Assembly: GCA_028282845.1 (NCBI GenBank)
Contig: JANQGY010000016.1
Coordinates: forward strand, 1-51,638
DNA length: 51,638 bases
DNA from: a bacterium
GTDB lineage: Bacteria > Fidelibacterota > Marinisomatia > Marinisomatales > JAHJCW01
Direction of reading: 5' to 3'
The stretch's first letter is position 1. Each line of letters opens with the position of its first letter. Both the position numbers and the translations under genes were made by a program. The notes under the pieces are model-generated. The model was not told the origin of the DNA. It saw only the letters and a list, made by a program, of their open reading frames with translations, and did not search any database. Shown here piece after piece: positions 38,787 through 48,565 of the stretch.

Positions 38787-40091
38787 ATGAAAAATATTTT
38801 TATAATATTAATAGTTACCGCTTTATTGTTTATGGGGTGTAAATGTCAAACAACTAAGGACGCAACGAAAACCGGTAGTGTAATTTTTATTCATCCTGAT
38901 GGAAGCGGATTAAGCATGTGGGGTGCCTTGCGACTCGTTAAAGCGGGCCCCGACGGAGAAATAAACTGGGACAAAATGGACAACCTCGGAATATATCGCG
39001 GTCATCTCACCGATTCCGCCAATAGCAGCTCTAACGGCGGTGCCACCGTACATGCGTTTGGTGTCAAAGCCGATTATATAGCATTTGGCATCAATCCAAA
39101 CGCACCGATCAAATCGTTATCCGGCAAAGATCATAGTATTATGACTGAGGCTAAACTATCGGGAAAATCGGTAGCTCTAATCAATAGCGGACATCTATGT
39201 GAGCCAGGAACAGCAGTTTATTTAGCAAATTCTCCTTCACGTGCTTTGGAAGATACTATAGCGGCTCAATTAATTCATAGCGGAGCCGATATTATTTTTG
39301 CCGGTGGTGAAGTAATGTTGCTGCCGGAAGGTGTAATGGGTTTTCATGGTGAAGCGGGAATCAGAAAAGATGGTCGCAATCTGTTAGATGAAGCCAAACA
39401 ATTAGGTTATAAAGTTATCCTAACGCGTGAGGAGCTGCTCAGTTTGCCCGCTTCAACCTATAAGGTTTTGGGGATTTTTGCAGCCCGCCACACTTTTAAT
39501 GCTATGCCGGAAGAATTGCAGGCTGAAAAAGATTTGCAAAACTATAATGAAAATGCACCGACCTTACTTGAAATGACCAAAATCGCACTTGATATCTTGA
39601 AAGCCAAAAATGAGGACTTCTTCATTGTCATCGAAGAAGAAGGTTCGGATAATTTTGGAAATCATAATAATGCCAATGGCGCTATCGAAGCATTAAATCG
39701 CGCCGACGATGCAATTGGTCATGCTATGGAGTTTATTTCTGATAATCCTAATACCTTATTAATTACCGCTGCCGACAGTGATGCCGGCGCCATGCAGGTC
39801 ATCGGTTTGCGTGATTCCACTATGTTTAATGTTCCGGTTCCGGAACGTTCAAAAAACGGTTCACCGTATGACGGACTTGGCGGCACGGCTACTTTACCAT
39901 TTGTCGCAAAGCCGGATCAATTCGGCACGGAATTACCCTTTGTTATTACTTGGTCAACAAGCTATGACGTGATGGGAGCGGTTATCGCTAAAGCACACGG
40001 ACTGAACGCCGATAAATTACCGCACAATGTGGATAATACCGATATTTACCGGTTAGCTTATCTAACATTATTTGGTAAAGAATTGGAATAG
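38787..40091 (+). CDS. Divergent alkaline phosphatase family lipoprotein
   Basis: 434 aa with a lipobox (FMGC, Cys18). Alkaline phosphatase fold: metal/phosphate motif HPDGSG in place of GDGMG, nucleophile region TDSANSSSNGG, EEEGSDNFGNHNN and ITAADSDAG. Compared with E. coli PhoA the usual TADH reads AADS, so a zinc-ligand His is changed; this looks like a known subfamily (HPDG-x-G) rather than a loss. Sits beside phosphate genes; likely periplasmic, anchored. Terminator directly behind. Confidence 0.8.
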   Translation: MKNIFIILIVTALLFMGCKCQTTKDATKTGSVIFIHPDGSGLSMWGALRLVKAGPDGEINWDKMDNLGIYRGHLTDSANSSSNGGATVHAFGVKADYIAFGINPNAPIKSLSGKDHSIMTEAKLSGKSVALINSGHLCEPGTAVYLANSPSRALEDTIAAQLIHSGADIIFAGGEVMLLPEGVMGFHGEAGIRKDGRNLLDEAKQLGYKVILTREELLSLPASTYKVLGIFAARHTFNAMPEELQAEKDLQNYNENAPTLLEMTKIALDILKAKNEDFFIVIEEEGSDNFGNHNNANGAIEALNRADDAIGHAMEFISDNPNTLLITAADSDAGAMQVIGLRDSTMFNVPVPERSKNGSPYDGLGGTATLPFVAKPDQFGTELPFVITWSTSYDVMGAVIAKAHGLNADKLPHNVDNTDIYRLAYLTLFGKELE

Positions 40092-40134
40092 TTGGTGAAT
40101 TAGACCAATTTCATAAAAATATCAGAATTTTTAA

Positions 40135-40166
40135 TACAGCGGTAATAATTTACCGCTGTATTTTTT
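40135..40166 (+). terminator. Intrinsic terminator of the alkaline phosphatase gene
   Basis: TACAGCGGTAA (40135-40145) pairs perfectly with TTACCGCTGTA (40150-40160), loop TAAT, followed by six T. The receptor gene starts only 15 bases after this, so it must be transcribed by read-through or from a promoter inside. Confidence 0.9.
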
Positions 40167-40180
40167 ACAATTTAATTACT

Positions 40181-42631
40181 TTGAAGATATTCACCATTAT
40201 AATCGTTATCACGGGGATTTGCTATGCTCAATTAACCGGCACAATAAACGGACGGGTTGTTGACAGTAATACGCAGCAACCGCTTGTTGGCGTGAATATC
40301 CAAATCACTGATCTTGAGCTCGGTACGACCACCGATGAAGACGGGTATTTTAACCTCCCCAATATACCAATTGGTACACGGCACATATCATTTTCAATGA
40401 TCGGCTATGAAAAAAAGGTTTTTCTGAATTTACCGATTACAACCGTACGCCCGCTAAATTTGAATGTTGCATTGCAAATAGCACCTATAGAATTAGGAGC
40501 AATTGAAGTACCGGGCAATACTTTTTCGAAATCGGCGGAATCAATTCTAAGCACTCTGAATATTACCAATTTTGAATTCAGAAGTAATCCGGGCAGCGCC
40601 TGGGACATTCAGCGCACAGTTCAGTCTGCACCATCGGTTATTCAAATAGGGGATCATGTGAATGAGATAATTATCCGCGGCGGCAGCCCGGGCGAGAATC
40701 TATTCTTAATGGATAATATTGAAATACAAAATCCCAATCATTTTGGCATTGAAGGTAACGGCGGCGGCGGCTTCAGTATAATTAATCCATTATTTGTAAA
40801 AAATGTTGAGTTCACACCTGGAGCATTTCCCGCTCGCTTTGGTGATAAAGCGAGCAGCAGCATGAACATCTCAATTATTGAAGGATCAAGAAATAATTTT
40901 GAATTTGATATTGATATTTCTATGGGAGGAGCCGGATTAAAAGCCGAAGGTCCGATCAACAATGGAAAAGGATCTTTCATACTTGGTTCAATCTATAGTT
41001 ATTTTGACAATATTATAACCAATGTCGGATTCACGGCGGTTCCGCATTTCAATAACCACCAACTCAAATTAATTTATGATTTAAATCATAGAAACAAACT
41101 AATCCTTAATGGCATTTTCGCCAATAATGACATTGCCACTAAGACCGACCGGATCAACGAAAGCTATTATGGTGTGTCATCATTTAACCACGAGAGCAGC
41201 ATTTTAGTTGGCGGAATCACTCTGAAAACTTTACTCGGGCAATTTGGTTATGGTCTGATCACTTTGTCATCCACTTATCAAAGGATCAAGCAAAATGTAT
41301 TTGATTTCGGTTCCGATGACTTTTCTTGGTTCACTCGTGATAATACGCTCGGAGATATAGCGGTTAAAACCGATTGGTTCCTGCAAAGCCCGATCGGTGA
41401 AATAAATACCGGATTGGCATTTAAGAGAATTAATTACGATCATAATGAATGGTTGAATGCCAATCTGACCTTTGAATATGATACTTACTTTTGGGATGGT
41501 AATAATTGGAATTTCCCGCCGGGTATAACCGAACCGGATGAGCTGCGCCCAATTTACTATCAACCGACTTTGCTACACGACATAATTACCGATTATCAAA
41601 AATTTGCCTATTACTTACAACACAAAAGTAATATTGGAAACAAATTAGAATTGAGTAGTGGAATCCGGTTCGATTACTTTACCGGTACCGAACAATTTGT
41701 AGTTTCCCCGCGTATAAATTTTGAATATTCATTCAATCAATTTAACTCGGCGCATATCGCTTTGGGGCGTCATTATCAATATCCGGAATACTACATGGTT
41801 TTGAAGAGTGATTTTAATACCAATCTGCAAACAAAATATTCCGATCAAATTGTAATCGGTTATGAACATTTGTTTGATACTGATTTCAGAGGAACACTTG
41901 AATTTTACTATAAAAAATATGATGATGTTTATACACATTATTACTGGTCGCAGGAACCGGAACAGTTCCCGAATAAATTAGCACACATGCTTGATTGGGA
42001 AAATAACGGCGCAATGCTCAGTTACGGCGCCGAACTGTTATTACATAAAAAACTTTCCAAGAATTGGTTCGGGATTTTGAGCTATTCATGGAATCATGCG
42101 ACCGCCCGCGATATAAGAACAATCAAGGCGGTGCCGGAGGTTGACACCTATTTAAATGACGGAGAATGGTATCCCTGGGATTACGAAATACGTCACAAAT
42201 TATTGATAAATGGCGGTTGGAAGAAGAAATTAAGTAACAAAAAATGGTATCAAAATTTGCGCTCTAAAGGGTTTTATAAAATATTGAATCCGATCATCCC
42301 CGTTGGTGATGAAATTGAATTAAGTTTTCAGTATTCTTATTCCAATGGCCGACCTTATACTAAACGAACCTATTATCCAAATCTATATGATTGGAAATAT
42401 TCCGATGATGTAGATTGGAATGGAGCAAGCTATCCTGGTTACCAAAGGTTTGACCTGATGTTTCTGAAACGCAACAGTTTTGAAAAAATGAACATTGTGA
42501 TTTATGTAAACTTCATTAATATTCTCAATCGGGACAATGTGCTCGATGTACTATTTAATCGTAATGGAACTCAGGAAACCGTTTGGCATTTTAAAACTTT
42601 ACCGATTGGTGGTATAACTATTGAGTTATAA
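40181..42631 (+). CDS. TonB-dependent receptor-like outer-membrane protein with carboxypeptidase-regulatory domain
   Basis: 816 aa. TTG start at 40181 gives a signal peptide (1-16, CYAQ); no ribosome site and no better ATG. Residues about 18-105 are a CarboxypepD_reg-like domain (GRVVDSNTQQPLVGVNI), about 120-225 a plug with EIIIRGGSPGENLFLMDNIEI, and the rest a beta barrel ending FKTLPIGGITIEL. Similar to receptors that bind glycans or peptides in FCB bacteria. No SusD partner nearby. Confidence 0.85.
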   Translation: MKIFTIIIVITGICYAQLTGTINGRVVDSNTQQPLVGVNIQITDLELGTTTDEDGYFNLPNIPIGTRHISFSMIGYEKKVFLNLPITTVRPLNLNVALQIAPIELGAIEVPGNTFSKSAESILSTLNITNFEFRSNPGSAWDIQRTVQSAPSVIQIGDHVNEIIIRGGSPGENLFLMDNIEIQNPNHFGIEGNGGGGFSIINPLFVKNVEFTPGAFPARFGDKASSSMNISIIEGSRNNFEFDIDISMGGAGLKAEGPINNGKGSFILGSIYSYFDNIITNVGFTAVPHFNNHQLKLIYDLNHRNKLILNGIFANNDIATKTDRINESYYGVSSFNHESSILVGGITLKTLLGQFGYGLITLSSTYQRIKQNVFDFGSDDFSWFTRDNTLGDIAVKTDWFLQSPIGEINTGLAFKRINYDHNEWLNANLTFEYDTYFWDGNNWNFPPGITEPDELRPIYYQPTLLHDIITDYQKFAYYLQHKSNIGNKLELSSGIRFDYFTGTEQFVVSPRINFEYSFNQFNSAHIALGRHYQYPEYYMVLKSDFNTNLQTKYSDQIVIGYEHLFDTDFRGTLEFYYKKYDDVYTHYYWSQEPEQFPNKLAHMLDWENNGAMLSYGAELLLHKKLSKNWFGILSYSWNHATARDIRTIKAVPEVDTYLNDGEWYPWDYEIRHKLLINGGWKKKLSNKKWYQNLRSKGFYKILNPIIPVGDEIELSFQYSYSNGRPYTKRTYYPNLYDWKYSDDVDWNGASYPGYQRFDLMFLKRNSFEKMNIVIYVNFINILNRDNVLDVLFNRNGTQETVWHFKTLPIGGITIEL

Positions 42632-42685
42632 ATATATTTTATTAACTTTCGTCATCTTTTAAAATAATCAATTGAGGTTAATTAA

Positions 42686-43777
42686 ATGAACTTTGTCAAA
42701 ATTATAATACCATTAGCTCTAATCTTTCTCGCTTTCTCATGCGATGTTTTTGAAGAATTATTTGAATCGGACGATCCCGAAGGCGGCGGCTCAATTGTCG
42801 GTGCCTGGTTAGAAAGCGATGCAACTATAAGCCTTGCCTTAACAACCAATTCAAATCAAACAGCCACTAATTTTTTAAATAGCACCGGTAAACTTGCTTT
42901 ATCGGGCGACTATCAGGCTAAATTAACATTATTATACGAAACTCCGGAGAATGAAGACGGAGAAACATTTTTGATTTTGACAAATCCGAACGGGTTGTTA
43001 GGTTTTGCCGATACTTCTTATATGTTTTCGCTTGATCCTACCGGAAATGATATACAAGGTGCACTGATCGTAAACGCTAACGATGATTCCGAATATTCCG
43101 ATGATTTAACCGGTAACGTTACTTATACTTATAGCAACTCAACATTAAATGTAACCGCTTCTACCCTTCAAAGTCATGCAACCCAACTTACTACAACAGT
43201 TGCCGGAAATATTTCTAACCCGACAGTTAATATACCGGCAAACACGCCGACGACGTTGAGTTTTAATGCAAGCCAATACTACAATTTTGGCAGTACAATC
43301 ACCACTTTTAATGAAGACGGTTCTTTCCTTTCGTCCGAAGATACAGGACTTGGTGATTCTACCGGAACATGGATAGTAATCGGTGATACCTTGCGAATTA
43401 CTACTGCTCAAGAAGTAGAAGATATAGACACCGGGGAAATTACTTATGTAGATACGACTTGGTCTTTTAATTATGTAAATACCGGTAACCAATTTATAAT
43501 TTCGCAAACGATCCCGGTTTGCGATCTTGCAGATGACGGCGATGATGATGATTCCTTCTCCTGTGATGAGTTATATACTCTTATTGAAGCAAATTTCGGA
43601 TTGGACGAAGGTAGCGTTACCGATGCAAGCCTGATTTATCAGTTATTTTTTGAGCGGACTGATGATCAAGCGATCGTAAAAGTAAGTGATTCTAAAAATA
43701 ATCAGGGTTTGTCCCAACCGCACAAGATTATCAAATTAATGTTCAATGCCAAAAATCGGTTGGACATAAGCGATTAA
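42686..43777 (+). CDS. Uncharacterised lipoprotein, Asp/Asn/Thr rich
   Basis: 363 aa. Lipobox FSC (Cys19) with a very acidic stretch after it. The rest has repeated beta-strand patterns and Gly/Ser/Thr/Asn-rich turns (for example GTWIVIGDTLRITT-like key word TGTWIVIGDTL); typical of FCB surface lipoproteins. It has a ribosome site (TTGAGGTT). Not assigned to a family. Could be a partner of the preceding receptor. Confidence 0.7.
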   Translation: MNFVKIIIPLALIFLAFSCDVFEELFESDDPEGGGSIVGAWLESDATISLALTTNSNQTATNFLNSTGKLALSGDYQAKLTLLYETPENEDGETFLILTNPNGLLGFADTSYMFSLDPTGNDIQGALIVNANDDSEYSDDLTGNVTYTYSNSTLNVTASTLQSHATQLTTTVAGNISNPTVNIPANTPTTLSFNASQYYNFGSTITTFNEDGSFLSSEDTGLGDSTGTWIVIGDTLRITTAQEVEDIDTGEITYVDTTWSFNYVNTGNQFIISQTIPVCDLADDGDDDDSFSCDELYTLIEANFGLDEGSVTDASLIYQLFFERTDDQAIVKVSDSKNNQGLSQPHKIIKLMFNAKNRLDISD

Positions 43778-43858
43778 TCAGATCACTACTACAAAATTAT
43801 GAAATTGGTTCAGTGATTTATCGCCCTTAAGGCGCTTACAAAATAATACAACCGTTTA

Positions 43859-44434
43859 ATGAATAATAGAACCTACATTACGACTGCCGGATATATTATC
43901 CTGCTACGTTTATTAGATTTAGGACTGACCTTTTTCTATACTCCCGAGTTGCATTATGAATGGAATCCGGTTGTTTCGGTTTTTGGCTACTCCTGGATGG
44001 GAATGCTTGTAACTCAAATATTGCTGATCAGCTTCATTATTTTTGTCATGTCATTCTATTTCTATAAAAAACCACTATCGAATCCGCCACATGACCTGAG
44101 CTTTAAAGAATACATCTATTATTATTTCCACAATAAAAAACGAACATCCAAGAAAAAATGGCTGGATTTCAATCGGCGCAGCCTGGAAAGGGTTTTGGCA
44201 TATAATGGATTCATCCTGATGACATTATCAATCAGTGTGAGTTATTTGGCAATTATTAATAATATTTTGATTATCAGACAGGTTCGAGCCTATTCGTACT
44301 TTATCTATAACCATAGCGATGTATTCTTTCCCATCTTGCTAATTGTATTGGCGGTGAGTTCCTTTTATTTATTCTTTATTCTGGAATACAGGACTTATAA
44401 AAACAAACTTGAAAAAATACCGGTTGAGAATTGA
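43859..44434 (+). CDS. Small integral membrane protein, unknown function
   Basis: 191 aa with four hydrophobic segments (about 8-25, 38-63, 115-140 and 150-175) and a basic cytoplasmic loop (KKRTSKKKWLDF). No family recognised. It overlaps the next start by one codon (TGATG), indicating coupling. No ribosome site. Confidence 0.7.
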   Translation: MNNRTYITTAGYIILLRLLDLGLTFFYTPELHYEWNPVVSVFGYSWMGMLVTQILLISFIIFVMSFYFYKKPLSNPPHDLSFKEYIYYYFHNKKRTSKKKWLDFNRRSLERVLAYNGFILMTLSISVSYLAIINNILIIRQVRAYSYFIYNHSDVFFPILLIVLAVSSFYLFFILEYRTYKNKLEKIPVEN

Positions 44435-44874
44435 TGCAAGAAGCAGATAGTATTGCAATTGATCAATTAACAGCCAAACTATATAATTGCATTTGTTTTG
44501 AGGTTGGCGGCTACCCGCCCGTTGATAATTTAAAAGGCTTATTTTTACCCACTGCACGTATGATTCGTAATGATGGTGAACAACCTGAGATTATGGCCGT
44601 TGATGAATTCATTTCATCGTATAAATCTCGGATCGATGATGGAACCATAAAATCTTTTTACGAGGGTGAGCTGCATGAGATCACTGAAATTTTCGGTAAA
44701 ATCGCCCACCGTTTCAGTACTTATGAAACCAAGTTTGATCTTACAAAAGACGAACCTTTCAATATCGGTATCAACAGCATTCAATATATAAAAATTGATG
44801 GTGAGTGGAAAATATCATCGATTGTGTGGAATAATCAGACTGAAGATTTGAAAATACCTGAGAGGTATTTATAA
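44434..44874 (+). CDS. SnoaL/NTF2-like (DUF4440-type) protein
   Basis: 146 aa from ATG 44434, which overlaps the previous stop; the TTG at 44431 is less likely. Pattern IDQLTAKLYNC, a loop, and late IQYIKIDGEWKISSIVWNNQ (key EWKISSIVW) fit an NTF2-like alpha+beta barrel of the DUF4440 kind. Ligand unknown. Confidence 0.65.
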   Translation: MQEADSIAIDQLTAKLYNCICFEVGGYPPVDNLKGLFLPTARMIRNDGEQPEIMAVDEFISSYKSRIDDGTIKSFYEGELHEITEIFGKIAHRFSTYETKFDLTKDEPFNIGINSIQYIKIDGEWKISSIVWNNQTEDLKIPERYL

Positions 44875-44889
44875 ATAGAAATTTATCAG

Positions 44890-45552
44890 ATGAAAATAGG
44901 TTTGATAATAGTAAAACTGAAGATTTGTAAATTTTTTCGAACTATATTTAAAAATGATATGAATAATTTTCTAAAAACCGATGAGTATAATGAAATTTCG
45001 AAGCTTATAGAATTACTTCTATCCCAATCTAAAAAATTAGATGATATATATAATTGGAAATGGGTTATTTTAACACTGCATTCTGCACTTCAAGGATTTA
45101 TGATAATTGCGTTGAGGGATAGTGCTGGATTAAATATTTTAAGAGATAAAATAGCAAATAAGTGGTTGGAAGCTTATAGGAATGATGAGCCTTATCCAGT
45201 TGAAATATTGGACTCATTTCTAAATTTATATGATAAAATCAAAAGCGATATAATGTTACGCTTTGTTCATAGTAAGAAATTTGAGTCAAGCAATGATCAT
45301 GATAGAAGTGTAAAGAAACTAAATTCATTAAGGAACGATTTCATACATTTTATCCCAAGAGGATGGCTTATTGAGGTTTCTGGTTTACCTAAAATTTGTA
45401 TAGATTGTTTAGAAATTATTGAATTCCTTGGATGGAGTTCAAATAATATGGATTGGCAACTTGATGGTCAAATCGATTCTAAGTGCAAAAATGCTATAAC
45501 ATTATGTAAAGAAATATTTATTGAACTTCAGAATCAATATGAAGATGATTAA
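44890..45552 (+). CDS. Hypothetical protein with HEPN-like R-x4-H motif
   Basis: 220 aa from 44890 or 197 aa from the ATG at 44959 (MNNFLK); neither has a clear ribosome site. Mostly helical. SLRNDFIHF contains Arg148 and His153 (numbering from 44890), the R-x4-H pattern of HEPN ribonucleases, at the expected place in a helix. By eye the gene is more AT-rich than its neighbours. No nucleotidyltransferase partner is present, so it is not a classic HEPN-MNT pair. Function unproven. Confidence 0.5.
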   Translation: MKIGLIIVKLKICKFFRTIFKNDMNNFLKTDEYNEISKLIELLLSQSKKLDDIYNWKWVILTLHSALQGFMIIALRDSAGLNILRDKIANKWLEAYRNDEPYPVEILDSFLNLYDKIKSDIMLRFVHSKKFESSNDHDRSVKKLNSLRNDFIHFIPRGWLIEVSGLPKICIDCLEIIEFLGWSSNNMDWQLDGQIDSKCKNAITLCKEIFIELQNQYEDD

Positions 45553-46048
45553 ATGTTTTAGCTGTGGCGGCGAATATCCTGATATTGAAGGACCTACGCA
45601 TCGCTATATGAAATCTTCACCGGGCTGTTGGGCAATCTATGGAGAAGTTTTGGCACGCGAATATGAAAGCCCTGAATTGATGGAGGTTCATAGATTATCA
45701 GTAGATGCTTATGCAGTTCAACATCCGGGAGGAAAAGATCGACAAAGCATCCAATCCGTTGGTGTACACTTGATCAGGCTATGTTTGTTCTTAGAACATA
45801 ATCTAGCACCTGAAAAAGCAAATGATGCAATGTTGAAAGCTGCCAAACATAAACACAACTATATTTGGTTAAAGCCACCCGAATCGCTTGGAAGCATTAC
45901 TGTTGCGGATGTGCATAAAACTAAAAACACAGATGAACATAAGAAAATTGTTCGAGCTTGGGTAAAAGAAGCCTGGCAAGCATGGTCAGTTCATCATGAC
46001 ATTATTAGAACTTGGGCAAACTTTAAGCAAAATCTGCATATTCTTTAG
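45545..46048 (+). CDS. DUF5946 family protein
   Basis: 167 aa from ATG 45545, within the end of the HEPN-like gene (8-base overlap). N-terminal CFSCGGEYPDIEGPTH is a CxxC module; a helical core DAYAVQHPGGKDRQSIQSVG and C-terminal WVKEAWQAWSVHHDIIRTW follow. Matches DUF5946 as I recall it. Function unknown. Confidence 0.75.
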   Translation: MIKCFSCGGEYPDIEGPTHRYMKSSPGCWAIYGEVLAREYESPELMEVHRLSVDAYAVQHPGGKDRQSIQSVGVHLIRLCLFLEHNLAPEKANDAMLKAAKHKHNYIWLKPPESLGSITVADVHKTKNTDEHKKIVRAWVKEAWQAWSVHHDIIRTWANFKQNLHIL

Positions 46049-46060
46049 TCGGAACAAACC

Positions 46061-46099
46061 TATCCTTAATATTAAATTTTAGTATATTTATTAAGGATA
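46061..46099 (+). promoter_or_regulatory. Inverted repeat covering the ribosome site of the cyclodeaminase-like gene
   Basis: TATCCTTAATA (46061-46071) and TATTAAGGATA (46089-46099) are perfectly complementary over 11 bases with a 17-base AT-rich loop. The second arm holds AAGGATA, the likely ribosome site, five bases before the ATG at 46105. In RNA the hairpin could hide this site; as DNA it could be an operator. Confidence 0.5.
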
Positions 46100-46104
46100 T
46101 AATA

Positions 46105-47082
46105 ATGGCTTTAATTCTCACCCGCCAAGATGTTATGCAAGTTTTGACCATGAAAGACTGCATTGCTGTTGTTGAACAAGCATTTTTAGAATCGGACCAA
46201 GGCACTGCTGTTTTGCCTTTGCGAACTGCGATCACGCCTGAAGATGGTATTTCACTGTACATGCCGGCTTTTCTCAAAAATATGGGAGCCTTAGCCTGCA
46301 AAGTGGTAACAGTTTATAAAGATAATCCAAAAAAGCAGAATTTACCGGTTACGATCGGAAAAGTCTTATTGCAGAATCCGGACAGCGGTGAAGTTATTTG
46401 TATAATGGATGGCGGTTATTTAACGGCGGTACGAACCGGTGCAGCGAGTGGTGTTGCTACCAAATATCTCGCTAACGATGAGCCAAAGATGACGGTCGGG
46501 ATATTTGGAGCAGGTGTTCAAGCACAGATGCAGCTTGCCGCAATGTGTGCTGTTCGCGATATCCAAAAAGCAATTGTTTATGATATTTCTGAAAACGCGA
46601 TTAATAATTTTATTGAAAGCTTAAAAGGTAAATTGGATATCGAAATAATCGCGGGTAAAACTGTGAATGAGATTTTGCAAGCGTCTATAATTTGCACTGC
46701 AACTTCGTCTGCCACCCCGCTTTTTAATGGCAATGACGTCAAGCCGGGCACACATATTAACGGAATTGGTTCACATACGCCCTATGCCCGCGAGCTCGAT
46801 ACCGTTATCGTCAAACGAAGCAAATTTATCGGTGATTCGCGCGAAGCCTGTTTTAATGAAGCCGGTGATATTATGATCCCGCTAAAAGCTGGCGAAATAA
46901 CCGAATCACATTTTTATGCCGATTTAGGCCAAATTGTCGCCGGAGTAAAAACCGGACGCGAAACAAAAGATGAGATCACCATCTTCAAGTCCAACGGTTT
47001 GGCTATTCAAGATGCTGCCACTGCCAAACTCGTTTACGATAAAGCCGTTGAAATGAACATCGGAACCAAAATAGAATTATAA
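46105..47082 (+). CDS. Ornithine cyclodeaminase/mu-crystallin family protein
   Basis: 325 aa. Rossmann NAD motif [13 protein letters not shown] near 135-147, then [16 protein letters not shown] loop ([12 protein letters not shown]) and [14 protein letters not shown]. Covers ornithine cyclodeaminase, alanine dehydrogenase and ketimine reductase activity; which of these cannot be told. Three bases before the next gene. Confidence 0.9.
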   Translation: MALILTRQDVMQVLTMKDCIAVVEQAFLESDQGTAVLPLRTAITPEDGISLYMPAFLKNMGALACKVVTVYKDNPKKQNLPVTIGKVLLQNPDSGEVICIMDGGYLTAVRTGAASGVATKYLANDEPKMTVGIFGAGVQAQMQLAAMCAVRDIQKAIVYDISENAINNFIESLKGKLDIEIIAGKTVNEILQASIICTATSSATPLFNGNDVKPGTHINGIGSHTPYARELDTVIVKRSKFIGDSREACFNEAGDIMIPLKAGEITESHFYADLGQIVAGVKTGRETKDEITIFKSNGLAIQDAATAKLVYDKAVEMNIGTKIEL

Positions 47083-47085
47083 TAA

Positions 47086-47640
47086 ATGAACAAGTTATTC
47101 ACATTACCGAATATTTTCAGCATGATTCGTATTGTGATGGTTCCGATCCTTCTTTACGCGGCTTATACCAATCAGCCTAACTTATTTTTAGTTTTGGCAG
47201 TATTCGCGCTTTCAACGGATGCAATTGACGGTTATTTGGCACGTAAATTGAATCAAATTACTAAACTCGGTACTACTTTAGACAGCGTGGGCGACATGGT
47301 GATGTATATTACTATTCCGTTCTGCGGTTGGTTACTATGGCCGGAGTTGATCATGAAGGAAATCATCTATATTATCATAGTAATGATTGCATTTGTCGTT
47401 CCAATGATTGCCGGATTTATCAAATTCGGTAGAATGCCCAGTTACCACACTTGGTTAGCCAAAATATCAACGACATTTATCAGTGTAGCGACAATCATTT
47501 GGTTCATTACTGAAATGGCAATCCTATTCCGCATTGCAGTATTTATCCAAGTTTGCGTGTTAATTGAGTATATTGCCATCACGCTTCGTTTAAAGGAATG
47601 GCGTGGAAATATTCCTTCCTATTGGCATTTAGATGATTAA
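47086..47640 (+). CDS. CDP-alcohol phosphatidyltransferase
   Basis: 184 aa, integral membrane. Start LPNIFSMIRIVMVPILL fits PgsA-like enzymes. CDP-alcohol signature complete: DAIDGYLARKLNQITKLGTTLDSVGD. A second such enzyme next to pssA elsewhere in the window; this one is likely phosphatidylglycerophosphate synthase-type but substrate unproven. Confidence 0.85.
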   Translation: MNKLFTLPNIFSMIRIVMVPILLYAAYTNQPNLFLVLAVFALSTDAIDGYLARKLNQITKLGTTLDSVGDMVMYITIPFCGWLLWPELIMKEIIYIIIVMIAFVVPMIAGFIKFGRMPSYHTWLAKISTTFISVATIIWFITEMAILFRIAVFIQVCVLIEYIAITLRLKEWRGNIPSYWHLDD

Positions 47641-47677
47641 CCTATTGTTATTGATCATTATAATCGGGAATTAATAG

Positions 47678-48217
47678 ATGAATATTTTATCAAAAATATA
47701 TAGCAAAAACCTTGTAATTCTATCGGCTGTAATCACAATAATGGTTTTCTTTGTGTTGAGGCATTTCGACATTCCATTGCATACTTCTGTCGCACCAAAG
47801 GGAATTATTTCATTTGAATTTGCTAAAAATATTGACGCCTCCAATCAAATAATGAATTCATGGGGCAATCAGGCAAAAATAAATGCCGGACTTAGTTTAG
47901 GAATTGACTATTTATTTCTTCTCGCTTACTCGATCTTCTTTTCTGCAATCTGTTTCTTTATTGCCATAAAGAATGAAAACCGTAGTCCTCTAATATATAA
48001 AATTGGTATGGTTCTATCATACTTGCTGCTCTTAGCCGGTGTATTTGATGCAATAGAAAATTTCGCATTGATAAAACTATTATTGGGTTCGCAAGCTGAA
48101 ATTTACCCGATAATAGCTTTTTATTTTGCGAGCGGAAAGTTTACGATATTGGCGGTTGCTTTCATCTATATAATATATGGTATTCTGCAAAATATATTTT
48201 ACAAGTTAAGAACTTAA
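47678..48217 (+). CDS. Integral membrane protein, unknown function
   Basis: 179 aa with four hydrophobic helices (about 10-27, 70-95, 106-135 and 145-172). SLGIDYLFLLAYS and VFDAIENFALIKLLLG resemble a widespread but unnamed family (GLDYLFLxAYS). No other assignment. Downstream gap 48218-48361 holds no gene I can support. Confidence 0.65.
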   Translation: MNILSKIYSKNLVILSAVITIMVFFVLRHFDIPLHTSVAPKGIISFEFAKNIDASNQIMNSWGNQAKINAGLSLGIDYLFLLAYSIFFSAICFFIAIKNENRSPLIYKIGMVLSYLLLLAGVFDAIENFALIKLLLGSQAEIYPIIAFYFASGKFTILAVAFIYIIYGILQNIFYKLRT

Positions 48218-48361
48218 ATTTGGTTATTGCTTGTTAATAATATTGCCATTTAATAATAATTGATAATATATTTTAGACAGCTTGGGGGAGCTATATTTGC
48301 ACTAAGTATGGGGAGAGAAAGGTGAGTAGAATGTTAATCAAACCAGTATTGGTATTCTGAT

Positions 48362-48565
48362 ATGAAGTTGAAAGTAATATTAGAACCCAGTTCAGAAGGC
48401 GGATTTACCGCTATTGCACCCTCACTTCCCGGTTGTATTTCCGAGGGGGAAACCAAAGAAGAAGCTCTGGCAAATATCCAGGAAGCTGTCTTATTATATA
48501 TTGAACCGGTAGAAGATGATTCCGATTTCACTCCTAACGAAGAGACACAGGAGGTGAAGATATGA
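48362..48565 (+). CDS. hicB: HicB family antitoxin
   Basis: 67 aa. Partial RNase H fold: KVILEPSSEGGFTAIAPSLPGC (key GGFTAIAPSLPGC), then EEALANIQEAVLLYIE. No C-terminal DNA-binding domain, so a repressor function is doubtful. No ribosome site is visible. Precedes hicA, overlapping it by four bases; this antitoxin-first order is the less common but known order. Confidence 0.88.
   Translation: MKLKVILEPSSEGGFTAIAPSLPGCISEGETKEEALANIQEAVLLYIEPVEDDSDFTPNEETQEVKI

Noticed and set aside
43820..43845. CGCC/GGCG palindrome before 43859 as terminator
   Set aside because: No loop and no T run follows; short palindrome only.
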